DNA of 64,000 nucleotides from Alphaproteobacteria bacterium (GCA_021775915.1 JAJFGW010000009.1:22745-86744); one strand, 5' to 3'; numbered from the stretch's first letter, positions 53,621 to 64,000 are shown. Made by a program: numbers and translations. The notes: generated by a model from the sequence alone, not told the origin.

Positions 53621-55414
53621 TTAATAAACGCGCTCTTTTGGCGGGATCGCCTCGACTTCGTCTGTCAGGCTGGTGAGGACGACCGGGCGGTCGCTGAACG
53701 TCGCTTTACCTTTGTCATCAACTTTGACAATCGTGTGCTTCATCCAGTTTTTGTCATCGCGGTCGGGGTAATCTTCCCTTGCGTGCGCGCCACGTGACTC
53801 TGTGCGGTTTAGCGCTGAATTAATCGCGGCCACCGCCTGATACAGAAGATTATCAAGCTCCAGCGTTTCAACGAGGTCAGTATTAAAAATCATGGAGCGA
53901 TCGGAAATTTCCAGATCGTCCTTAGCGGCAAAACACTCCCCCACAAGCTTGCAGCCCTCTTCCAACACATCGCCGGTGCGGAAGACCGCCGCGTGGCTTT
54001 GCATCGCCTTCTGCATTTCAAGGCGTAGCTTGGATGTCGTGATCGTGCCCTCGGCGTAGCGGAACTTATCAAGACGCGCTAGCGCTTTGGAACCATCATC
54101 GCCGCCTTTGAGCGATTTATGCGGACTATTCGGTTTCACAAGTTCGGCACAGCGGATCGCCGCCGCACGGCCAAATACGACCAGATCAAGCAGCGAATTT
54201 GACCCCAGCCGGTTCGCGCCATGCACAGACACACACGCCGCTTCGCCAATCGCCATCAAGCCCGGCACAGTCTGGGTCGGATTTTTAGGCGTCGGGTTCA
54301 CGGCCTCGGCTGTGACACTCGACGGAATACCGCCCATATTATAATGCGCGGTCGGCAACACGGGGATAGGGTCTTTGGTCACATCAACATCGGCAAAAAT
54401 CTTTGACGTCTCGGCAATCCCCGGCAGACGGGAATGAATAATATCCGGGTCAAGATGATCCAGATGAAGGTAAATATGGTCTTTTTCCGGGCCGACACCG
54501 CGCCCCTCGCGAATTTCAATCGTCATGGCGCGGCTGACAACATCACGGCTGGCAAGGTCTTTGGCACTTGGCGCATAACGCTCCATAAAGCGCTCGCCTT
54601 CGGAGTTACTCAAATAGCCGCCCTCACCGCGCACACCCTCGGTAATTAGCATCCCCGCGCCGTAAACACCGGTCGGATGGAACTGAATAAACTCCATATC
54701 CTGTAGCGGCAATCCGGCACGCAAAACCATGCCATTGCCATCGCCCGTGCAAGTATGCGCCGAAGTACAGGAGAAATAAGTGCGGCCATAGCCACCAGTC
54801 GCCATGATCGTCTGGTGCGCGCGGAATCTATGGATCGTGCCGTCATCAAGGTTCCATGCCATCACGCCGAGACATTCGCCATTTTCACCCATAATCAAAT
54901 CGAGCACGAAATACTCGATAAAGAACTCGGCCTTGTGTTTGAGCGCCTGCGAATAAAGCGTGTGCAGCATCGCGTGACCGGTACGGTCAGCCGCCGCACA
55001 AGTCCGCAAGGCTGTGCCTTTGCCGTAATTTGTCGTCATACCGCCAAAGGCACGCTGATAAATCTTGCCTTCAGGCGTGCGCGAAAACGGCACGCCGTAA
55101 TGTTCCAGCTCAATCACAGCAGGAATGGCTTCCTTGCACATATATTCAATCGCGTCCTGATCGCCGAGCCAGTCAGAGCCTTTGATTGTGTCATAGAAAT
55201 GAAAGCGCCAGTCATCTTCGCCCATATTGCCCAGCGCCGCACTAATACCGCCTTGCGCCGCGACAGTATGCGAGCGCGTCGGAAAGACTTTTGAAATCAG
55301 CGCGGTTTTAAGCCCTTTTTCCGCACAACCAAAACCGGCACGAAGCCCCGCCCCGCCCGCGCCAACAACGACAACATCATATTCGTGATCTATAATTTCA
55401 TACGCTTCAGTCAT
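53621..55414 (-). CDS. sdhA: Succinate dehydrogenase flavoprotein subunit
   Basis: [72 protein letters not shown]. Confidence 0.98.
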   Translation of the reverse strand: MTEAYEIIDHEYDVVVVGAGGAGLRAGFGCAEKGLKTALISKVFPTRSHTVAAQGGISAALGNMGEDDWRFHFYDTIKGSDWLGDQDAIEYMCKEAIPAVIELEHYGVPFSRTPEGKIYQRAFGGMTTNYGKGTALRTCAAADRTGHAMLHTLYSQALKHKAEFFIEYFVLDLIMGENGECLGVMAWNLDDGTIHRFRAHQTIMATGGYGRTYFSCTSAHTCTGDGNGMVLRAGLPLQDMEFIQFHPTGVYGAGMLITEGVRGEGGYLSNSEGERFMERYAPSAKDLASRDVVSRAMTIEIREGRGVGPEKDHIYLHLDHLDPDIIHSRLPGIAETSKIFADVDVTKDPIPVLPTAHYNMGGIPSSVTAEAVNPTPKNPTQTVPGLMAIGEAACVSVHGANRLGSNSLLDLVVFGRAAAIRCAELVKPNSPHKSLKGGDDGSKALARLDKFRYAEGTITTSKLRLEMQKAMQSHAAVFRTGDVLEEGCKLVGECFAAKDDLEISDRSMIFNTDLVETLELDNLLYQAVAAINSALNRTESRGAHAREDYPDRDDKNWMKHTIVKVDDKGKATFSDRPVVLTSLTDEVEAIPPKERVY

Positions 55415-55449
55415 TTTATCTCTGCACTTTTAAAAGGTTTAAGCTTTGG

Positions 55450-55728
55450 CTAAAGTTCAAATTTTGGTTTGTCGTCAGGCCCGTTATCTTCCTGTGAATA
55501 GTCTTTGGCCGACCTTACGATCTCAACAAGGCTGCCTGCCGCCGCCAGAAAACCAAGAGCCGCGCCACCCGCCAGCCATAAATTATTATCCGGGCTGCTG
55601 CTATAGAGAGCCAGACAAACCATGCCAATGATAACCCCGCCCGTAAGCCCCGTCACAACACCGGACATACGAACTGCTGCGTTAAATTCCTTTTTGTTTT
55701 CACTTTCGAGTTTATCTTTATCATCCAT
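55450..55728 (-). CDS. Hypothetical two-TM protein within sdh operon
   Basis: 92-aa ORF with two hydrophobic segments, between GxxExxY gene and sdhA. Confidence 0.6.
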   Translation of the reverse strand: MDDKDKLESENKKEFNAAVRMSGVVTGLTGGVIIGMVCLALYSSSPDNNLWLAGGAALGFLAAAGSLVEIVRSAKDYSQEDNGPDDKPKFEL

Positions 55729-55733
55729 GATTT

Positions 55734-56207
55734 TTACTGAACACTCTCCGGCGCTTTGTTAGTTGCCAAAACATTCCCCTTTTGCACAACAGCGCGGATA
55801 ATGCCCTTGCGCATGTCAGGTACGCGGAAATTCACAATAAAGGCTTCTTCCTTACCCGAGAGTTTTAACAAAGAGCGAATTTGCATCTTGTGCAGCTCCG
55901 TTTTTTCTTCAGCAATAACAAAAACAACCGCTTTATCTCCGACGATAAAATCAGCATGAAAGGCCTGCTCTATCGTTTTGCCGCGAAACTCTATAGGAAA
56001 CATAACATCGCGCACTACCGGCACGCCTTGATATTGCAGCTCCTCAAAAAAGCAGTCTCTGTAAATGCTTTCGTCCAGCCCCGGCCCCAGTTCCTTGTGA
56101 ACATGAAAAGCCGCCTCAGCTATTTTTGGCCCGGCTTCACCTTTGGCCAACTCTTCCACCGTCGGCTTACTCTGTTCAACAACTTTAAGATTTCCCAATG
56201 TGCTCAT
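55734..56207 (-). CDS. GxxExxY family protein within sdh operon
   Basis: IAEAAFHVHKELGPGLDESIYRDCFFEELQYQGVPVVRD; FHADFIVGDKAVVFVIAEEKTELHKMQIRSLLKLSGKEEAFIVNF. Confidence 0.85.
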   Translation of the reverse strand: MSTLGNLKVVEQSKPTVEELAKGEAGPKIAEAAFHVHKELGPGLDESIYRDCFFEELQYQGVPVVRDVMFPIEFRGKTIEQAFHADFIVGDKAVVFVIAEEKTELHKMQIRSLLKLSGKEEAFIVNFRVPDMRKGIIRAVVQKGNVLATNKAPESVQ

Positions 56208-56211
56208 AATT

Positions 56212-56616
56212 CTACCCCGTAAAAGCGATTTTCAAAATTGAAAATACGCACGCCACCCCAGCGGCAATGAAAAATAATTTAATCCCAATCAATTTCGCTA
56301 TTTTCATCCACTCGATGTGAAAATAGTCCTCAACAATGACCTGCGTCCCCAACGCAGCATGATAAAACACCGATATAACGGACAAAATCATCAGAATTGC
56401 ATTCACCGGCACGGCCAGCCACGCGGTGAACTCAATGTAAGTCCAGCCCTGCATATGCACCACGGCCCAGACCAGCCATATCATAAGGGGCAAATTCGCC
56501 ACCGCTGTCATGCGCTGGTGCCACCAATGGCTTACGCCGTGATGAGAAGCGCCTAGTCCGCGCGCCCGCGCCAGCGGTGTTTTTAACGTGCCGTCATCTT
56601 TCCATTTGAGCTTCAT
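56212..56616 (-). CDS. sdhD: Succinate dehydrogenase membrane anchor subunit
   Basis: Position after sdhC; three TM; RARGLGASHHGVSHWWHQRMTAVANLPL. Confidence 0.92.
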   Translation of the reverse strand: MKLKWKDDGTLKTPLARARGLGASHHGVSHWWHQRMTAVANLPLMIWLVWAVVHMQGWTYIEFTAWLAVPVNAILMILSVISVFYHAALGTQVIVEDYFHIEWMKIAKLIGIKLFFIAAGVACVFSILKIAFTG

Positions 56617-56619
56617 CTC

Positions 56620-57021
56620 TTAATAACCCCCCGGACAGGCTGCCCACCAAACAAGCGCCGTCAAAATAGCCGTCATAGCCAGCACCAGATAACCGGCCTT
56701 ATAGGCACTCTCGATTTTAAACAGATACCCCATGTCCCAAAGCATGTGCCGGACGCCGTTGCTCATATGATAAAACAGCGCGACCGACCAGCCGAATATC
56801 ATAAACTTGCCGAGGGCCGTTCCCACAAAGTCCTGAAAAGCGCCGTAAGCCTCAGGACCGCTCGCAGCCGCCACAAGCATCCAGACAACCATAATTGTTC
56901 CCAGCGCCAGCGCATAACCGGCAGCACGGTGCATAATCGACAACACCGACGTCATCTGGGGACGGTAAACCTGCAAATGCGGGGAGAGAGGGCGCGTGGT
57001 ATATTTTTTAGTGTCTGACAT
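56620..57021 (-). CDS. sdhC: Succinate dehydrogenase cytochrome b556 subunit
   Basis: RPLSPHLQVYRPQMTSVLSIMHRAAGYALALG, HMSNGVRHMLWDMGY. Confidence 0.96.
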   Translation of the reverse strand: MSDTKKYTTRPLSPHLQVYRPQMTSVLSIMHRAAGYALALGTIMVVWMLVAAASGPEAYGAFQDFVGTALGKFMIFGWSVALFYHMSNGVRHMLWDMGYLFKIESAYKAGYLVLAMTAILTALVWWAACPGGY

Positions 57022-57140
57022 AACTTCTTTTCTTTATCTTACAAAGAATCCAGAAACCATCATAGGCAGGGTCATGCCAATTTCAAACCATATTTCATTA
57101 TTTATAGGAAAATCAGAATTTATAGGAAAATCAGAGGTGA

Positions 57141-58361
57141 TTAGCTTTTTCCGGGACGCCCCAGTCTTACAACATTGCCGTCCGAACAATAAGAATCGCT
57201 GCAAACGACCTTATTTCGCCCCTGCTGTTTTGCTTTATAGAGCGCCTGATCAGCACAGTCCATCGCGCTTTCAATATCGACCGCATCAGGGTCAAACTCC
57301 GCAACACCTATGCTCGCCGTAATATACAGCTCTTTATCTGTATCGTAACGAATAGGGCTAATCTCAATAATATTCCTAATCCGCTCCGTCACCAGCTCGG
57401 CCCCCACAAGATTTGTATGCGGCAACAAAATAGCAAATTCTTCACCGCCGATTCGGGCAAACTCATCTTCCAGGCGCATACTTCTTTGGGAAAACTGGGC
57501 AAAAATTTTCAAAACTGCGTCACCAACCAAATGGCCATGCTCATCATTAACCCGTTTAAAATGATCTATATCGAGTATGGCGACACAAAGCGGCTTTCCG
57601 TGCCGCTTACAGCGTTTAAGCTCCTTCATGGCCTTTTGTGTAAAGGCCCGGCCATTATCAACCCCTGTTAAACTATCGGTCATGGCCATGCGCTTAAGAC
57701 GGTCGGCGTAATTATGCACCCGCGTAACTAGCGGTTTAAAAATGAGAGACGCCTCCGCAATCAGCGTCGCAAAAATGACGAACAGCGCCATTTTTTGATA
57801 GGATTGCAGCTTACCAAGACGCTGTTCGCTTTCAGCTTCATATTCCAAAGTCGCCGCATCCAGCGCCATAACAAGCGACCCCTTGGCCGTTTCAATAACA
57901 TATTTGTAGTCCTGGCTTTCACGGTTTAATTTCTCAGGATTCGTCGCTAAAAACGCGTCAGCTCTTGTGACAAAATCATTCATTCTGGTGTCAAGATTAT
58001 ACGGCAAGGAGAAATAAACCCGATCTAACTCTTCCGACAGAAGAGAGGACACCTTCATGCCCTCATCTCCTTTAATAAGAACCTCATGGGAGCTCTTCAT
58101 AAGAGCGAGGGAATCCTCTAACTGCTCCTTGAAAACCAGATCGCGATATTCAACATATTGCGTCGCATAAAAAGCAATTTTCTGCGATAACTTGGCCTGC
58201 CGGGCACTCACGACAATGGCCGCATTATTCTGCTCATCGACCACCTGCCCGATCACCACATGGATACAAAGCGACATCACGGCAATAATCGTGAGCGCCA
58301 AAACATAGCCAATGGTTAGCAAATAAACAGGATCTTTGCGTTCTACCGTTTGCTCAGCCAT
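57141..58361 (-). CDS. Diguanylate cyclase (GGDEF) with two-TM sensor region
   Basis: MTDSLTGVDNGRAFTQKAM, DIDHFKRVNDEHGHLVGDAVL, RIGGEEFAILLP. Confidence 0.93.
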   Translation of the reverse strand: MAEQTVERKDPVYLLTIGYVLALTIIAVMSLCIHVVIGQVVDEQNNAAIVVSARQAKLSQKIAFYATQYVEYRDLVFKEQLEDSLALMKSSHEVLIKGDEGMKVSSLLSEELDRVYFSLPYNLDTRMNDFVTRADAFLATNPEKLNRESQDYKYVIETAKGSLVMALDAATLEYEAESEQRLGKLQSYQKMALFVIFATLIAEASLIFKPLVTRVHNYADRLKRMAMTDSLTGVDNGRAFTQKAMKELKRCKRHGKPLCVAILDIDHFKRVNDEHGHLVGDAVLKIFAQFSQRSMRLEDEFARIGGEEFAILLPHTNLVGAELVTERIRNIIEISPIRYDTDKELYITASIGVAEFDPDAVDIESAMDCADQALYKAKQQGRNKVVCSDSYCSDGNVVRLGRPGKS

Positions 58362-58442
58362 ATAAAACCTTCAATTTCCCTTACCCTCCATTAGAGCGCA
58401 AAAAGGATAAAAAGGTGTTAATACCTTATGTTTATTGATTTT

Positions 58443-58949
58443 TTAGGTTTCAGTGGGCTTAAATGACAAAGCCACGCCATTAATGCAATAACGCAAACCT
58501 GTTGGCTGCGGCCCGTCATTAAAAAAGTGCCCTTGATGCCCGCCGCAATTGGCGCAATGCACCTCGGTACGCGGCACGATCATCTTATAATCTTTTGATT
58601 CACCGACAGATTTCTCATTGGCCGGTTGCCAAAAAGACGGCCAGCCCGTGCCGGAATCAAACTTATGATCGCTGGAAAATAGCATGTGATCACATCCAGA
58701 ACAGTGAAACGATCCGGATCGTTTTTCATCGTTAAGCGGCGAAGTAAAAGCGCGTTCGGTGCCTTCTTTACGCAGAACATTAAATTGTTGCTCACTCAAA
58801 CGCTCACGCCATTCCGCCTCCGTAAGCTTAAAGGGGAAATCGCTCTTTTCATCTTTTTTGTTAAATAGTCCCATCGCCGATGCCCCCGGTATAAATTGCG
58901 CTGCCAGAATAAACCCCGCCGCTCCCGCTAAAAAACTTCGCCTGTCCAT
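58443..58949 (-). CDS. msrB: Peptide-methionine (R)-S-oxide reductase MsrB with Tat-like signal
   Basis: FHCSGCDHMLFSSDHKFDSGTGWPSFW, EVHCANCGGHQGHFFNDGPQPTGLRYCING; MDRRSFLAGAAGFILAAQFIPGASA; start at 58949. Confidence 0.95.
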   Translation of the reverse strand: MDRRSFLAGAAGFILAAQFIPGASAMGLFNKKDEKSDFPFKLTEAEWRERLSEQQFNVLRKEGTERAFTSPLNDEKRSGSFHCSGCDHMLFSSDHKFDSGTGWPSFWQPANEKSVGESKDYKMIVPRTEVHCANCGGHQGHFFNDGPQPTGLRYCINGVALSFKPTET

Positions 58950-59018
58950 TACCCTGCCCTCCTTCTGTATTATATAACAGAATTCACGATAATGCATAAG
59001 GTGGTTACCAACCAGAGC

Positions 59019-60041
59019 CTAAGCCGCCGCTTTCATGTGGTCTTTGATAAGATGCTCGGCGATTTGCACCGCATTGAGCGCCGCCCCTTTGCGCAGATTA
59101 TCGGCCACGCACCAGAAATTGATCCCGTTTTCAACGGTCGGGTCTTCACGGACGCGGGAGACAAAAACATCGTCCTCACCGGCAATTTCAGCGGGCGTGA
59201 CGTACTCCATATCGCTTTCAAGGTCAATGATGCTCACGCCGGGCGCATCGCGGAACGCTTTCTTGGCGTCTTTTGCGGAAATGTCCCTTTCAAACTCGAC
59301 ATTGACCATTTCGGCATGGCCGACAAAGACCGGCACCCGGACGCAATTCGCGCAGATTTTGATCTTTCCATCGAGAATTTTCTTTGTTTCAGCCACCATT
59401 TTCCATTCCTCTTTGGTCATATGGTCATCCATGAACTCATCAATTTGCGGGATGACATTAAAAGCAATCTGCTTTTCAAAGGCCTGCGATTTCATATCTT
59501 GATTCATGTATATGCCCTTGGTCTGGCTAAACAGCTCGTCCATCGCTTCCTTGCCAGCACCGGATACGGACTGATATGTGGACACCACAACACGTTTTAT
59601 AATAGCAAGATCATGCAGCGGCTTTAAGGCCACGACCATCTGGATCGTCGAGCAATTCGGGTTGGCGATAATATTGCGCTTGTTAAACCCGGCCAGAGCT
59701 TCCGGGTTTACTTCCGGCACGATCAGCGGTACGTCAGGGTCCATACGAAAGGCACTGGTGTTATCTATAACAACCGCGCCCGCTTTGGCCGCCTTCGGCG
59801 CAAATTCCTGCGAAATTTTCGCACCGGGAGAAGAAAACACAATATCCGTGCCAGTAAAGTCAAAAACAGCGAGATCCTCAACGGTTAAATCTTTATCGCC
59901 AAAAGAGACTTCGCTCCCGACAGAGCGATTTGAGGCCAGCGCCACAACATCGCTCACCGGAAACCCGCGCTCATGAAGAACGTTTAATATCTCACGCCCG
60001 ACATTTCCGGTCGCACCGACAATTGCGATTTTATAGCTCAT
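59019..60041 (-). CDS. asd: Aspartate-semialdehyde dehydrogenase
   Basis: YKIAIVGATGNVGREILNVLHERGFP, NPNCSTIQMVVALKPLHD, STYQSVSGAGKEAMDEL. Confidence 0.96.
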   Translation of the reverse strand: MSYKIAIVGATGNVGREILNVLHERGFPVSDVVALASNRSVGSEVSFGDKDLTVEDLAVFDFTGTDIVFSSPGAKISQEFAPKAAKAGAVVIDNTSAFRMDPDVPLIVPEVNPEALAGFNKRNIIANPNCSTIQMVVALKPLHDLAIIKRVVVSTYQSVSGAGKEAMDELFSQTKGIYMNQDMKSQAFEKQIAFNVIPQIDEFMDDHMTKEEWKMVAETKKILDGKIKICANCVRVPVFVGHAEMVNVEFERDISAKDAKKAFRDAPGVSIIDLESDMEYVTPAEIAGEDDVFVSRVREDPTVENGINFWCVADNLRKGAALNAVQIAEHLIKDHMKAAA

Positions 60042-60117
60042 AACCCCTGCTCCTGTTAATATTTCTGTGCTAGAATTGCACAAAGTAATTCAAAGAGCCA
60101 TTTAACATGTGTAGAGC

Positions 60118-62469
60118 ATGAATACCAAAGAATTTTACGACCAGATCCCGATCGGTGTTTGTATTGTCAAAAAAGACAATGCAGCGATGCCGGTTCTCTA
60201 TATAAACGAAGCTCTTGTCCATATGATGCAGCCGCCCAAAAAAGACGGGCAGAAAGCATCTCCTGTCAAAATCAAAGATTTGATCGAACTTCCCTTAAAA
60301 GCCGCGTGGCCAAGCCGGGAAATGGACATGCTTATCAGACGATTAAAAAGCCGTGAGCCGCCGAAAGAAAGCACCCTGCCTGTCCATGATATTAATGTAG
60401 AAGACAAGCGCTGGGTCAAGCTAATCATAAGCGAAACTACATTTGACGGTGAGGGCGTTTTCATCCTCTGGGCCGCCGATATCTCTTCCACCAAAATAAC
60501 CGAAAGGCGCCTGCAGGACGCCGTTGAAAAAGCCGATGCCGCCGCCGAAGTCAAAGGCAACTTTCTGGCCACCATGAGTCATGAAATCCGCACGCCAATG
60601 CAATCCGTGTTCGGGCTTTTAGAGCTTATGGGCGAAGAAAAACCCGAAGCCGCGATCATGACTATGATTAATACGGCTAAAACATCTGCCAGCGGCTTGC
60701 TCGAAATTCTTGATGATATCCTTGATTACGCCAAAATGGATGCGGACAAGATGGAGCTTGATACTTTCGAAGTGCCTGTACGCACACTGATTTACGGCAT
60801 TAACGAAGCCATGGCCGTTAAAGTGCACGGCAAAAATGTCGAATTACGGGATGATATTGAAAAAGACGTACCTTTTGTTGTCATCGGTGACCCTAAACGA
60901 TTGCGCCAGATATTACTCAACCTAACCGGCAATGCCTTAAAATTCACCGAAGAAGGCTCGGTGACACTCCGCGTAACAGCCGACACAAAAGTCATTGAAC
61001 AGCCAAAAGAAGGTATTGCCCTGCGCTTTGAAATTGTTGACACCGGCATCGGTATGGATCAGGAAGCGCAAGACCGGATGTTCAAACCCTTCAGCCAAGC
61101 CGACAATACGACCTCGCGTAAATATGGAGGTACCGGACTGGGGCTTTCTATCTGCAAAGCCCTTATCGAACTTATGGGCGGCGAAATTGGCGTGACCAGC
61201 ACGCAAGGCAAAGGCTCGGTTTTTTGGTTTGAAATTCCAACAGAAGAAGTCGGCACCGAAACAACCACGGTTGATCTGCCCGCGCTGGACGGTTTGAGCG
61301 TTCTCTCGGTCGAAGACCACCCGCAAGGCGCCAAGGAAATCGTGCGCTCTCTGGAATCTATGGGAGCCAATGTCGAAAGCTGCCCGACCTACAAAGAAGG
61401 ACTGGATCTTGTCCGACGCCGCCCTTTCGATGTCGGCGTTATAGATCAGGGGCTCCCCGACGGACTGGGACTTGATCTTATTCGTGAAATTATGGAAGAG
61501 CGGCCTTTTATGGGGCTTATCATGTACACAGTGCGCGACGATATAGGGCTGCACCACTCCCTCAATGCGCTGGGGGTTAAGTACCTGACAAAACCGGCCT
61601 CTCGCCTTGGGCTTGGTGATGCCATCAAGGACGCCGCGCGCAAGATTGTGAAAGTCAATATTGACGGCCCGGCACGCCTGCTCATTGCCGAAGACACCGA
61701 AAGCGTTCGCGATGTCCTGCAAAGACAGCTCGACAAGCTCGGCGTTGAAGCTGATTTTGTTGATAACGGCGCCAAAGCCATGGAAGCGCTTGATAGCGGC
61801 AAATACGGCATATTATTTACCGATTTACACATGCCGGAAATGGACGGTTATGACGTGATCTCGGAAATTCGCCGTATGGAAGTTGAGCGCGAAGCGATGG
61901 GGCAGGACAAGAGCCACTTTCCGGTGATTGTCCTCACCGCCGATGTCCAGATGGCACAGCGCCAGACTTACCTCAGTCACGGCTTTGATGAATGTTTGCT
62001 CAAACCCGTATCGCTAGGGCAGTTCCGGCGTTTGCTTATCCGCTGGGGGCTGCTGGATGATGCAGAAGACGACACGGAAAATAAAGAGGAAGTTAGCATC
62101 ACTGAAGAAACAAATGACAATAAGGGCAGTATGCCGCCAGCGATTGACCTAAACGCCATGAAAGAGCAAATGGGCGCAGTTGATGAAAACAGCATTGAAA
62201 TGATGCATATGTTTGTTGATATGACCGGGGCGCTGATTAAGCGGATCAAAAATGCCCATGAACATGATGATTTCCACGAGCTGAAAGAAGGCGCGCATAG
62301 CCTCAAAGGCGGTGCCCGCTCGGCCTGCTGTAATGTGCTGGGCGATATTGCCGCGCAGCTACAGGACGATGCGGCAGAAGAAAAAGATAATTGCGGTGAG
62401 CTTGTAGAACAAATTATCGAAGAGTTTGAGCGCGTGCGTGATGCGGTTAAGCAATTGAAGGCGGCTTAA
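60118..62469 (+). CDS. Hybrid sensor histidine kinase (PAS-HisKA-HATPase-REC-REC-HPt)
   Basis: FLATMSHEIRTPMQSVFGL, GTGLGLSICKALIELMGGEIG, two receiver domains (VIDQGLPDG; FTDLHMPEMDGYD), HPt HSLKGGARSA. Confidence 0.94.
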   Translation: MNTKEFYDQIPIGVCIVKKDNAAMPVLYINEALVHMMQPPKKDGQKASPVKIKDLIELPLKAAWPSREMDMLIRRLKSREPPKESTLPVHDINVEDKRWVKLIISETTFDGEGVFILWAADISSTKITERRLQDAVEKADAAAEVKGNFLATMSHEIRTPMQSVFGLLELMGEEKPEAAIMTMINTAKTSASGLLEILDDILDYAKMDADKMELDTFEVPVRTLIYGINEAMAVKVHGKNVELRDDIEKDVPFVVIGDPKRLRQILLNLTGNALKFTEEGSVTLRVTADTKVIEQPKEGIALRFEIVDTGIGMDQEAQDRMFKPFSQADNTTSRKYGGTGLGLSICKALIELMGGEIGVTSTQGKGSVFWFEIPTEEVGTETTTVDLPALDGLSVLSVEDHPQGAKEIVRSLESMGANVESCPTYKEGLDLVRRRPFDVGVIDQGLPDGLGLDLIREIMEERPFMGLIMYTVRDDIGLHHSLNALGVKYLTKPASRLGLGDAIKDAARKIVKVNIDGPARLLIAEDTESVRDVLQRQLDKLGVEADFVDNGAKAMEALDSGKYGILFTDLHMPEMDGYDVISEIRRMEVEREAMGQDKSHFPVIVLTADVQMAQRQTYLSHGFDECLLKPVSLGQFRRLLIRWGLLDDAEDDTENKEEVSITEETNDNKGSMPPAIDLNAMKEQMGAVDENSIEMMHMFVDMTGALIKRIKNAHEHDDFHELKEGAHSLKGGARSACCNVLGDIAAQLQDDAAEEKDNCGELVEQIIEEFERVRDAVKQLKAA

Positions 62470-62474
62470 AGAGC

Positions 62475-63209
62475 TTAAGGACAGCTGGCAGCTTCAGGCG
62501 TCCCTCCAAAATAGGTCGGCGTACCTATTGCAGGATCAGTTTGAACCTTCATCCAGACCCGGAAGCATTTACTATCATCCGGACAAACCATGCCAGCACC
62601 AAGATCACTCGTCATCTGAAAATCACCGGCGGTCGGGCGCATAATATCAGCCTCACAAAGGCTAAACCCAGAGTCAAGCTTGTCCATAACCGTATCAATA
62701 AAGGCATCGGTACGCGCCGTATCAACCCACAAAAATACGCCATCATCGCCGTTATAATATTTCCAGCCGTTAAACAGTGCCGGTGCTGGCGGTAAAAATT
62801 TACCGGTATTACCGCCGAATATATCGGTGTGGCAAGGATTATCGCCGGGATTACCGGGACAGCGTATGCCGGACATGACATCACTTGCCGCTGACTCGCC
62901 CGCCCCGCACTGCGCATCAAAATAACCATCGCTGGGTCTTATCGGGTAATTATGGCTGCTGACAAACGCGATAACGCCGGCATCCCCTCCCGGATAGGTC
63001 AGGACGCACTCCTGAATGGCGGAGCGGACAAAATCGACCTGGGATTGGACTTCCGAGACAGTTTTAAACGTGTTCTGGGACGTGGTCTGGTTGCTGGACG
63101 GGTTCATAAAAGAGACAGTGAGCGCCGCGAGCAAGGCAATCGCGATCAGGATATAGACCAATGCGCTGCCGCGTTCGTCCTGTCCTTTAACTATGTTCTT
63201 ATCCCGCAT
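62475..63209 (-). CDS. Pilin-like exported protein
   Basis: RGSALVYILIAIALLAALTVSFM hydrophobic N-terminal helix after short basic leader; Cys-containing C-terminal domain. Confidence 0.6.
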   Translation of the reverse strand: MRDKNIVKGQDERGSALVYILIAIALLAALTVSFMNPSSNQTTSQNTFKTVSEVQSQVDFVRSAIQECVLTYPGGDAGVIAFVSSHNYPIRPSDGYFDAQCGAGESAASDVMSGIRCPGNPGDNPCHTDIFGGNTGKFLPPAPALFNGWKYYNGDDGVFLWVDTARTDAFIDTVMDKLDSGFSLCEADIMRPTAGDFQMTSDLGAGMVCPDDSKCFRVWMKVQTDPAIGTPTYFGGTPEAASCP

Positions 63210-63298
63210 ATTCTCATCCCCATCTAAAGAATGACCCGGCCTTCCACAAAAGAAGGCCAGGCCACATTAAAAAGCAAAATAGAGTCTAGACCAACAAA

Positions 63299-64000
63299 TT
63301 ACCGCTCAATCAGAACGTGGTAGTAAACGTAACCTGGCGTAACAGGAGGGCCCGGATCAACATCAGCGTGTGTAAAACACCCAAAAGGCTGTCCCGAAAA
63401 AGCCGTCTGCGTAACGCCAATCGAAGTTCCATCTGCAGCAAGAGACGTCGCATTTGCCGTATCCATATTCGATGTCGAGGTAAATAGAATCGCAGCCTCA
63501 TCTGTTACACCAAGGTCAGGCACAGGCAAACCAAGTTCATCATTAATAGACTCGCAAACGCCCCGTGTTATACCGGGCAAGAAAGCAATTAAATCCACTG
63601 AAGAAGCCGAAACAGCAGCATTTGGAGTGGCAGGATCCGACGTGCCAACATTTTCAATTTCATTGGACCCATTAAAAATCCAATCGCCACTAGCAGTACC
63701 TGCCATAAGGCTGGCCGGGGCCCGCACATGTGTTGCCCCCCCTCCTTCAGGGTGGAAAACACAGGCCTTCGCTTCACCTGAGCTAAGTGTACAGGTTGCA
63801 TAATTATTGGGAGAATTAAACTCAAGCAAGTCGACACTCTGCCCGGCAATAATCATCCGCACGATCGATGTTCGAACACCCGCAGGATACTGCGTCAACT
63901 GCGCACTACTAATGCGGTTTGTCTCGCTCCCGGCATCACCGCCGCCCGAGCGCGTTGATTGCGTTACGGCATAAGATAACGCCGCGAACAAAGCCACGGC
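63299..64000 (-). CDS. Pilin-like exported protein, 5' truncated by window edge
   Basis: Frame open to window end (AVALFAALSYAVTQSTRSGGG), resembles the helix of the neighbouring ORF; Cys-containing C-terminal domain. Confidence 0.6.
   Translation of the reverse strand, partial: AVALFAALSYAVTQSTRSGGGDAGSETNRISSAQLTQYPAGVRTSIVRMIIAGQSVDLLEFNSPNNYATCTLSSGEAKACVFHPEGGGATHVRAPASLMAGTASGDWIFNGSNEIENVGTSDPATPNAAVSASSVDLIAFLPGITRGVCESINDELGLPVPDLGVTDEAAILFTSTSNMDTANATSLAADGTSIGVTQTAFSGQPFGCFTHADVDPGPPVTPGYVYYHVLIER

Noticed and set aside
58401-58430. AAGGTGTTAATACCTT hairpin between GGDEF gene and msrB
   Set aside because: Short AT-rich stem in an intergenic gap; too weak to call a terminator or repeat.
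60937-61722. 261-aa minus-strand ORF
   Set aside because: Antisense to the hybrid histidine kinase; no recognisable domain.

Overview
Gene-dense alphaproteobacterial-type chromosome window with no tRNA, CRISPR array or phage seen. From left to right: (1) an RTX/type I secretion locus: truncated FG-GAP/RTX-like protein, RTX protein, CHASE2 adenylate cyclase, HlyD adaptor, LapB-like ABC exporter, and a TolC-family protein that appears frameshifted at a C5/G5 run. (2) pntAA-pntAB-[86 aa ORF]-pntB. (3) ligA-recN-bamD-[GX2H/TIKI-like ORF]-lpxC-ftsZ-[membrane ORF]-ftsA-ftsQ-ddl-murB on the minus strand, head-to-head with mraZ-rsmH-ftsL-ftsI-murE-murF-mraY-murD-ftsW-murG-murC on the plus strand, i.e. 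a dcw cluster split and inverted. (4) A nine-repeat ankyrin protein and rnpB. (5) A cluster of four divergent paralogous, Met-rich, exported proteins with a conserved Cys pair, surrounding an exported MsrA, nadC and a DUF167 gene. (6) An sdh operon carrying a GxxExxY protein and a small membrane ORF. (7) A GGDEF protein, exported MsrB, asd, a hybrid histidine kinase and two pilin-like proteins. Non-coding highlights: two 93-bp palindromic REP-like elements in operon gaps, four exactly 10-bp-phased CCAT repeats upstream of mraZ, three perfect DnaA boxes plus a GANTC cluster upstream of ftsZ, and two CtrA-type TTAA-N7-TTAA sites. All calls come from reading the sequence; no database search was run.
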